From NCBI GenBank assembly GCA_035565615.1, contig DATMSB010000011.1:1-46222 (forward strand): a stretch of 46,222 bases of DNA, given 5' to 3'. Numbering within the stretch: the stretch's first letter is position 1; the number at the start of each line of letters is the position of its first letter. Shown piece by piece: positions 41,022-46,222 of this stretch. The notes beneath the pieces were generated by a model, which made no database searches, was not told the DNA's origin, and saw only the letters and a program-made list of their open reading frames with translations. This DNA is from Vulgatibacter sp035565615. GTDB lineage: Bacteria > Myxococcota > Myxococcia > Myxococcales > Vulgatibacteraceae. The translations under genes were made by a program, and so were the position numbers.

Positions 41022-41154
41022 AGGGCGCCAACGGGGCGGGGCGGGGAGTCCGCCTCCGCTCGGATGGACCCGAGGATCCTCCCCGACGGTCCAAGGCGCT
41101 CTCCCGCCGCCTACGCCCTGCGGCCCCGCCGCGACCCGAGAGGCTCGCCCGCCC

Positions 41155-41820
41155 CTACGCCCGGCGCCGCCGCAGGGCGAGCGTGCCCAGGATCGCCGCG
41201 AAGCCGAGGAGACCGCCCGCGGAGCCGGCCGCGCTGCATCCGCCGGAGCCGCCCCCGCTGCCGCCGCCGCCGCCACCTGCGCCGCCCGTGCCCACTTCGA
41301 CGGGGCCTTCGCAGCCCCAGGGGCCGTCGACGAGGTTCGAGAAGTTGGTCGTCCAGTACACCCGGTACCGGGACCCGGGCACCTCCACCCTTCCGATCCC
41401 GATGGCCGTGAAGTCGGGCGCTCGCATGTTCGCGTCGTGCCCCGGGCTGTCGCGCCAGACCTCGAACGCCTCCTGGGCGGTCATGGTCCCGGCGGCGATG
41501 TTTTCGCCCGCCGCGGTCCAGCCCACGTGCCCGAACGCCTCGATGCGGTCGAAGGGGTCGCGCCCCGTGCATGCCTCTCCGGTCTCGTCGCAGGGGGGCT
41601 CGTTGTGGGAGAGGAAGCCCTTCTCGCCCATCTCCCGGCTCATGTAGTCCGCCGCCTCGTTCATCGTGGGGCTCGGGGAGAGGCAGGGCGCGCCGTGCTG
41701 CGCCCGGTACGCGTTGATGAGGTGGAGGAACTCGATCTCCTCCTCGTCGAGGGCCGGGTCGGCAAGGGCGAATGCAGGGAGGGCGAGGAGGGCGAGGGCG
41801 ATCGCGAGGTGACGCAGCAT
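41155..41820 (-). CDS. CAP (SCP/PR-1) domain protein with MYXO-CTERM-type tail
   Basis: A 221-residue secreted protein: signal peptide MLRHLAIALALLALPAFALA, then a CAP domain (about 25-155) with INAYRAQHGAPCLSPSPTMN, AGENIAAGTMTAQEAFEVWR and DSPGHDANMRAP. YRVYWTTNFSN follows. Next come a Gly/Ser-rich spacer and the end GGCSAAGS, a hydrophobic helix LLGFAAILGTLAL and RRRRA, the Cys-helix-Arg layout of the MYXO-CTERM sorting signal. The protein would be processed and anchored at the cell surface. Role of bacterial CAP proteins is mostly unknown. Confidence 0.9.
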   Translation of the reverse strand: MLRHLAIALALLALPAFALADPALDEEEIEFLHLINAYRAQHGAPCLSPSPTMNEAADYMSREMGEKGFLSHNEPPCDETGEACTGRDPFDRIEAFGHVGWTAAGENIAAGTMTAQEAFEVWRDSPGHDANMRAPDFTAIGIGRVEVPGSRYRVYWTTNFSNLVDGPWGCEGPVEVGTGGAGGGGGGSGGGSGGCSAAGSAGGLLGFAAILGTLALRRRRA

Positions 41821-41937
41821 GCATGGACTCCGTGCCGGCGAGAAGCGGGCCGCCGGCGCGCGGGGAGCATAGCCCCACATCGCCGCGGATTGCATTTCTT
41901 TGCGAAGAGGCCGCCTGCCGACGCAAGATGGACAGCG

Positions 41938-43161
41938 ATGGCAGAGCTGCAGGGCGAGCTGGCGTTCATGCCGGCCGCGGATCTCTTTCGCTACCTGGGA
42001 AATCGAGGCTTCTCCGGGACCCTGACCGTCCGCAGCGGAGCGGAGGAGAAGCGCATCGTGCTCCTCGAGGGCAAGGCCGTGCAGGCCACCTCGAGCGATC
42101 CCCGCGAGTACGTGGGCCAGTTCCTCCTCCACGGCGGCAGGCTGACCGAGGAGCTGCTCGAGAAGGCCTTCCAGGCGAAGGGGGAGGCGAACGAGCCTCT
42201 CGGCAGGCTGCTGGTCGGGGTCGGCGTCCCCGAGGCGGTGGTGCGGGAGGCCCTCGAGCTGAAGATCCGCGAGACGGCGATCGAGCTCTGCAGCTGGACG
42301 GAGGGGCGATTCGTCGTCGGCCGCTCCGCCGCCCGCGCCGACGAGTCGGGCGTGGTCGTGACCCCCCTCTCGCTCGCCGCGCTCGCGGCCGAGGCCCAGT
42401 CCCGCGCCCGCAAGTGGCGGGAGATCCGCGACGTCTTTCCGACCGGATCCACGAGGGTGGAGCTGGCGTCGACGCCCGCGGCGCCCGCGCCGGGCTCGGT
42501 GGACGAGCGGATCGTCTCCCTCCTCTCCGAGCCGAGGAGCGTCGACGAGCTCGGCCTCTTCCTCCACGCCACCGAGTTCCAGCTCTATTCGCGGCTCCTC
42601 GAACTCGTCCGCTCGGGTGCGATCCGGATCGCGGGGCGAGGGGAGCCGGGCGCCTCGCCCGCGACGAAGGCGGAGAAGCCCGCCACCGAGCCCTCCAGGC
42701 CGCCGCCGCGGGCACCGAGGCAGGCGGCGAGGCCCGCACCCCCCCGCGCCGACGGCAAGCCCCCGCCGCCCGCCGAGAAACAGGCGCCGAGCGCGGTCCC
42801 CCACCTCGTCCGCGCCCGCAAGGCGCTGCAGGCGAAGGCGCTGGTGGAGGCCGTCGCCGCCGCGCGAGAGGCGATCGGCATCGAGGCTTCCAGCGACGCC
42901 GTGTCGATCCTGCGCCAGGCGGAGTCGCTGCTCCTGGAGGACCTGCGCAAGCGGCTGCTCGCGACCCCGTCGAAGCCGCGCTCCACCGTCGATCTGGCCA
43001 GGCTCCGGGAGCTGCCCATCCCGCCGCCGGCGCGGTACCTGCTCACCCGCATGAACGGCTCGAGGGAGCTGGGGTCCATCGTCCGGGTCGCGCCGATGCG
43101 CGAGATCGACGCACTCGAGATCGTCGAGCGCATGGTGCAGGATGGGTGGATTACAATCTAG
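41938..43161 (+). CDS. DUF4388 (PATAN-like) domain protein
   Basis: A 407-residue cytoplasmic protein. Residues 1-140 are a DUF4388 domain: LQGELAFMPAADLFRYLGNR, GFSGTLTVRSG, then IVLLEGKAVQATSS. A helical middle follows with LVGVGVPEAVVREALELKIR, the bundle common after DUF4388. Then come a Pro/Ala linker (about 230-285) and a C-terminal part with PARYLLTRMNGSRELGSIVR and ALEIVERMVQDGWI. Such proteins are numerous in Myxococcota and often tied to response-regulator or Mgl-type GTPase signalling, but this one has no neighbour of that kind. A hairpin follows. Confidence 0.82.
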   Translation: MAELQGELAFMPAADLFRYLGNRGFSGTLTVRSGAEEKRIVLLEGKAVQATSSDPREYVGQFLLHGGRLTEELLEKAFQAKGEANEPLGRLLVGVGVPEAVVREALELKIRETAIELCSWTEGRFVVGRSAARADESGVVVTPLSLAALAAEAQSRARKWREIRDVFPTGSTRVELASTPAAPAPGSVDERIVSLLSEPRSVDELGLFLHATEFQLYSRLLELVRSGAIRIAGRGEPGASPATKAEKPATEPSRPPPRAPRQAARPAPPRADGKPPPPAEKQAPSAVPHLVRARKALQAKALVEAVAAAREAIGIEASSDAVSILRQAESLLLEDLRKRLLATPSKPRSTVDLARLRELPIPPPARYLLTRMNGSRELGSIVRVAPMREIDALEIVERMVQDGWITI

Positions 43162-43176
43162 CTCCGAGTGAACCGT

Positions 43177-43211
43177 CGCCCGCCCGGGCGAACCGGGCCC
43201 GAGGGCGGGCG
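43177..43211 (+). terminator. GC hairpin after the DUF4388 gene
   Basis: CGCCCGCCC (43177-43185) pairs exactly with GGGCGGGCG (43203-43211). An inner GGGC/GCCC pair (43186-43189 with 43197-43200) extends it across a GA bulge. It starts 16 bases after the stop codon and has no T-run. Confidence 0.55.
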
Positions 43212-43417
43212 CGAGCCCCGATGCAACGCGAAAATCGCGCGAAATGTCGACCGTTTGGCAACCCGACCGGGCTGCCATGGCGCATCGGGATTGCAGCTTG
43301 ATCCGCGCGTCGCGGATGGGGTACTCCCATCGCGTGCGCAGCCATCGCGATCGCAGAGAGGGCGCGGAGGGCGGGAGCCCTCGCGGGGGGCACCCGGACG
43401 GGGAGGGCCGGCTTCCG

Positions 43418-44377
43418 GTGGTGGTGATCGGGCTGGACTCGATGGGGAGGCTCACCGCCGAGGCGGCGCTGAAGCACCCCGAGCTGGAACTCGTCGGCGC
43501 CGCCGATCCCCGGCAAGCGGGCGCGCGTCTCGGCGAGCTGGTCCCCGGGGCGCCGGCCCTGGAGGTGGCGCCGTCCGCGGACGCGCTGTACCGGCGGGCG
43601 AGGGGCGGGATCGCGCTCGTCTGCTTGGGATCCTCGCTGGACGAGGTGGCCCCGGAGATCGAGCGGGCGGCGCGGGCCGGCGTCGGCGTGGTCAGCTCCT
43701 GCGCGGAGCTGGCCAACGCGTGGTTCGTGGATCCGGAGCTCGCCGGCACCATCGACGTCGCGGCCCGGAGGGGCGGCGTCTCGGTCCTCGGCGCCGGCGC
43801 CGACCCCGGCTTCGCCCTCGATCGACTGGTGGTCACCCTCGGCGCCGTCTGCGGAGACGTCCGATCCGTGGCGGCCACCCGCAGCGTCGACGCCGGCGGC
43901 CTCGATCGCGCCCGCCAGGAGAGGCTGGGCATCGGCCTCGAGGTCCCCCGCTTCGAGGCGCGGGCGGACGACGGCGCCGTGGGGCACGTGGGCCTCTCCG
44001 AGTCGTGCGCCCTGGTGGCCGACGGGCTCGCGCTTTCCGTCGACGAGATCGAGGAGGAGATCGAGCCGATCGTCGCCGAGGCCGAGGTCCGCCTGGCGGA
44101 TCGCGCCATCGCCCCGGGCGGGGTGAGCGGCGTCCGGCAGATCGCCCGCGCCCTCGAGGAGGGCCGCGAGGTCGTGCGGCTCACCTGGGAGGCGGCCGTC
44201 GGCATGGAGGCGTCCATCCGGATCCGCATCGACGCGGATCCGCCCATCGAGGCGGTCTTGCCGGGGGGCCTCGGCGGAGAGCGGGCGGCGGCCTGGGCGC
44301 TGGTGAACGCGGCCCCTCGGGTGGCGGCGTCCGAACCCGGCCTGCTGGACGTGCTCGACCTGCCTGCGGGAAGGTGA
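43418..44377 (+). CDS. Dihydrodipicolinate-reductase-like dehydrogenase (2,4-diaminopentanoate dehydrogenase-type)
   Basis: About 319 residues. VVVIGLDSMGRLTAEAALKH is the NAD(P)-binding fold (a G-x-x-x-M-G variant), and GAADPRQAGARLGELV follows. GVGVVSSCAELANAWFVDPE and VSVLGAGADPGFALDRLVVT match the DapB-N-like 2,4-diaminopentanoate dehydrogenase group (VVST.EEL..PW; VLGtGvNPGF). The reaction here is unknown. I prefer the GTG at 43418 because GGGGAGGG lies about ten bases upstream and the fold starts at once; ATG 43244, 43280 or 43316 would add a low-complexity extension. Sixteen bases separate it from the MaoC-type pair, suggesting one operon. Confidence 0.72.
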   Translation: MVVIGLDSMGRLTAEAALKHPELELVGAADPRQAGARLGELVPGAPALEVAPSADALYRRARGGIALVCLGSSLDEVAPEIERAARAGVGVVSSCAELANAWFVDPELAGTIDVAARRGGVSVLGAGADPGFALDRLVVTLGAVCGDVRSVAATRSVDAGGLDRARQERLGIGLEVPRFEARADDGAVGHVGLSESCALVADGLALSVDEIEEEIEPIVAEAEVRLADRAIAPGGVSGVRQIARALEEGREVVRLTWEAAVGMEASIRIRIDADPPIEAVLPGGLGGERAAAWALVNAAPRVAASEPGLLDVLDLPAGR

Positions 44378-44393
44378 GCGAGAGGAGAGAGCG

Positions 44394-44843
44394 ATGCTCG
44401 ACAGGGAGCTGATCGGAAGGCGGAGCGAGCCGGTGTGGAACGAGGTCGAGGCGACCACCATTCGCCGGTTCTCGGCGGCGCTGGGCATCGGCGATCCCGT
44501 CCACCACGACGAGCGCCAGGCCAAGGCGGCGGGCTTGCGGGGGCTGCTCGCGCCGCCCACCTTCCCGATCACCTTCCGCTCCTCCATCGATCTCGAGGCG
44601 CTCCTGGGCGGCAGCGAGCGGGGGCTCGTCCACGCGGACCAGTCCTTCGACCTCTACCTCCCCATCTGCGCCGGGGATCGCATCGAGGTGGTGGCGGCCA
44701 TCGCCGACGTGTCGGAGCGGGCGGGCGCCGGCGGCCCGGTGGAGGTCGTGGTCGTCGAGGACGAGGGCAGGGACGAGCAGGGCAATCTGGTGTACCGCGG
44801 GCGGCGCACGGTGATCGTCCGACCACCGGCGCGGGAGGGCTGA
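44394..44843 (+). CDS. FAS1-like/MaoC N-terminal-type dehydratase subunit
   Basis: A 149-residue single hot-dog protein starting at ATG 44394 behind GAGGAGA. VEATTIRRFSAALGIGDPVH, then LLAPPTFPITF, match the MaoC_dehydrat_N (FAS1-like) pattern (A...gd.np......pPTFp). VHADQSFDLYLPICAGDRIE follows. Such proteins pair with a MaoC subunit to dehydrate (3R)-hydroxyacyl thioesters. The GDPVHHDE segment has histidines where this subunit type usually has Tyr. It is followed two bases later by the partner gene. Confidence 0.82.
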   Translation: MLDRELIGRRSEPVWNEVEATTIRRFSAALGIGDPVHHDERQAKAAGLRGLLAPPTFPITFRSSIDLEALLGGSERGLVHADQSFDLYLPICAGDRIEVVAAIADVSERAGAGGPVEVVVVEDEGRDEQGNLVYRGRRTVIVRPPAREG

Positions 44844-44845
44844 AG

Positions 44846-45454
44846 ATGGGATCGGCGAGGAAGCTCTACTTCGAGAACGTCCGGGTGGGCGAGGAGCTGC
44901 CGCCCCTGGTGAAGCCGACGATCGATCGAGTCGCCATCGCGCGGTACACGGGGGCGGTGGAGGATTACAACCGCCTCTATGTCGACGAGGACTTCGCCAG
45001 GCGCAGCGGCTTCCCCACCGTCTGCGTCCCCGGGATGATGGCGATGGGCTTCCTCTCCCAGCTCGTGGCCGACTGGTTCAAGCCGGGGCAGGTGAAGCGC
45101 CTCTCCACCCGCTTCGTGAAGATCATCTGGCCCGGGGACTCGCTGGTGTGTCGGGGGCGCGTCGTCGACAAACGCCGTGAGGGGGCGGAGAGCTACGTCG
45201 ATCTCGAGGTGTGGGTCGAGAACCAGCGGGGCGAGCTGGTGGTGAAGGGGACGACCACCTCCCGGATCTACTTCAGCCCATCCGACGAGGATCGCGCCCG
45301 CCGGGGGCTCCAGGTGGAGCCACACCCCGAGGCGTCGCGGCCGTCGCTGGTGGACGTGCTGGAGCGGGAGATGCCGGCGGCGGTGGTGGAGGCGAGGCCC
45401 GCCAAGGCCAAGCCCCGCTCCCGGACGCGGGGGGGCGCCAAGGCGCAGAAGTAG
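44846..45454 (+). CDS. MaoC-like hot-dog dehydratase subunit
   Basis: A 202-residue protein with one MaoC domain (about 1-145) and a Lys/Arg/Pro-rich tail. YFENVRVGEELPPLVKPTID is the first strand pair; YTGAVEDYNRLYVDEDFARR is the hydratase region and PTVCVPGMMAMGFLSQLVAD the central hot-dog helix end. In active R-specific hydratases the segment reads D..NP.H.DE; here the His is replaced by Tyr (NRLYVDE), so the usual catalytic dyad is incomplete. It probably works as a heterodimer with the preceding protein. Confidence 0.82.
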   Translation: MGSARKLYFENVRVGEELPPLVKPTIDRVAIARYTGAVEDYNRLYVDEDFARRSGFPTVCVPGMMAMGFLSQLVADWFKPGQVKRLSTRFVKIIWPGDSLVCRGRVVDKRREGAESYVDLEVWVENQRGELVVKGTTTSRIYFSPSDEDRARRGLQVEPHPEASRPSLVDVLEREMPAAVVEARPAKAKPRSRTRGGAKAQK

Positions 45455-45476
45455 CCTCGGCGATCGCGGCGCGGGT

Positions 45477-45938
45477 TCACTCCCCGCGGGTGGCGACGGC
45501 GAGGCGGGTGAAGCCCGCCGCCCGGGCCTTCTCCATCACCGCGACCACGCGGCCGTGGTGCACGCCCTCGTCGGCCTGCACCACCAGGGTGGACGCGCCG
45601 TTCGATCGGCCGCGCATCTCGCGAAAGGCGTCCTCGAGCACGTCGTCCGCGATCTCCTCGCCGCCCAGCACCACCCTCCCGTCCGGGAGGATCACCGCCA
45701 CGGTGTCCGCCGAGTCCGGGGCGAGATCCCGGGCCGCGCCCCGGGGGAGCTCCACGTTCATCGCGCCGCTCTCGCCCCCGCTCGCGACGCTGCCCGCCGC
45801 GTCCACCGCCATGGACGCGCCGACCATGAAGATGATCAGCAGCACCAGGAAGATGTCCGTCAGCGGCGTGATGTTGATCTCGGAGAAGACGGATCCGATC
45901 TCGTCGTCTTCGATCTCCGGCCCGCGGCCCATCGCCAT
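45477..45938 (-). CDS. ExbD/TolR family biopolymer transport protein
   Basis: A 153-residue protein with a short acidic cytoplasmic N terminus, one membrane helix and a periplasmic domain. EINITPLTDIFLVLLIIFMV contains the conserved helix with the proton-path Asp (TPLTD). TVAVILPDGRVVLGGEEIAD and STLVVQADEGVHHGRVVAVM are the typical ExbD C-terminal fold. With ExbB/TolQ it powers TonB- or Tol-type outer-membrane work from the proton gradient. The first of two in-frame ATGs is used. It lies 12 bases after the exbB-like gene. No tonB is seen. Confidence 0.93.
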   Translation of the reverse strand: MAMGRGPEIEDDEIGSVFSEINITPLTDIFLVLLIIFMVGASMAVDAAGSVASGGESGAMNVELPRGAARDLAPDSADTVAVILPDGRVVLGGEEIADDVLEDAFREMRGRSNGASTLVVQADEGVHHGRVVAVMEKARAAGFTRLAVATRGE

Positions 45939-45950
45939 CTCCCGCCTCCG

Positions 45951-46222
45951 TCAGCCCGCCGGCGCCGCCGGGGGCGTCGAGGCGGCGGGCGCGTCGCCGG
46001 GGCGCTCGTGGGCGAGGAGCTCGAGCACCTCCTCGGCGCCGACCTTGAAGCCGACGAGGAGGGACGCCACCCGGGACGTGAAGTAGTTGTAGAGGACCAC
46101 CGCCTCGATGGCGACGGCGATGCCGGCGGCGGTCGCCACCAGCGCCTCGGAGATCCCCGCCGCGACCACCGCGAAGCCGCCGCCGGGATGGGCGGCCATG
46201 TCCTCGAAGGCGCGCATGATGC
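45951..46222 (-). CDS. ExbB/TolQ/MotA family proton channel, C-terminal part
   Basis: The 5' end lies beyond the right edge, since the frame is open at base 46222. The visible 90 or so residues include RAFEDMAAHPGGGFAVVAAG, then ISEALVATAAGIAVAIEAVV, the last two helices of ExbB/TolQ proteins with the G-I-x-E-A-L-x-A-T-A-G-x-x-V-A-I signature. An Ala/Pro-rich tail follows. It would form the pentameric proton channel around ExbD encoded next. Confidence 0.92.
   Translation of the reverse strand, partial: IMRAFEDMAAHPGGGFAVVAAGISEALVATAAGIAVAIEAVVLYNYFTSRVASLLVGFKVGAEEVLELLAHERPGDAPAASTPPAAPAG

Overview
The window is a very GC-rich stretch of a Gram-negative bacterial chromosome. Paired lptF/lptG-type permeases, outer-membrane and periplasmic proteins and ExbB/ExbD point to a diderm cell. 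A CAP-domain protein ending in a Cys, hydrophobic helix and Arg-cluster tail of the MYXO-CTERM type, together with a DUF4388 (PATAN-like) protein, points to Myxococcota. I cannot fix the genus from sequence alone. Genes are tightly packed, with many ATGA or GTGA stop/start overlaps. I found no tRNA, rRNA, CRISPR array, insertion sequence or prophage.

Layout. (1) 1-2475: end of purE, then two LPS-export permease genes. (2) 2545-14624: a surface-polysaccharide locus with two divergent O-antigen-ligase/polymerase-like membrane proteins, a WecG/TagA/CpsF glycosyltransferase, two LtaS-like alkaline-phosphatase-superfamily membrane enzymes either side of a WecB epimerase, a flippase and a polyprenyl-phosphate sugar-1-phosphate transferase. 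A perfect 14-bp hairpin with the last stop codon in its loop closes it. (3) 14625-15451: a long gap without convincing genes. (4) 15452-21963: hemB, an RDD protein, a tandem D-Ala-D-Ala-ligase-like ATP-grasp locus broken by several indels, a 37-residue basic protein missed by ordinary length cut-offs, an AI-2E-type permease, an MFS carrier and an FmdB-type zinc ribbon. (5) 22014-24331: a repeat-tailed protein of unknown function divergent from a Fur-family regulator that has a good promoter and a leader hairpin. (6) 24622-32962: the most unusual part, a co-directional run encoding a GT-C-like membrane enzyme, a cupredoxin-like lipoprotein, an alpha-helical lipoprotein, a beta-barrel protein, a small lipoprotein, a periplasmic FMN-binding protein, a histidine-containing four-helix membrane protein, a GT2 glycosyltransferase and an FAD oxidoreductase. 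It abuts a broken DUF1513-like remnant and a TlpA-like lipoprotein. I propose it as a candidate envelope metal or redox system. (7) 34028-46222: an FtsB/DivIC-like gene overlapping a diguanylate cyclase gene, small zinc-ribbon and secreted proteins, a tandem-DsbA protein, a TusA plus PP-loop sulfur-transfer pair, the CAP protein, a DUF4388 protein, a dihydrodipicolinate-reductase-like dehydrogenase, a MaoC-type pair, and exbD with the end of exbB.

Functions come from motif recognition and remembered family patterns; no database search was run.
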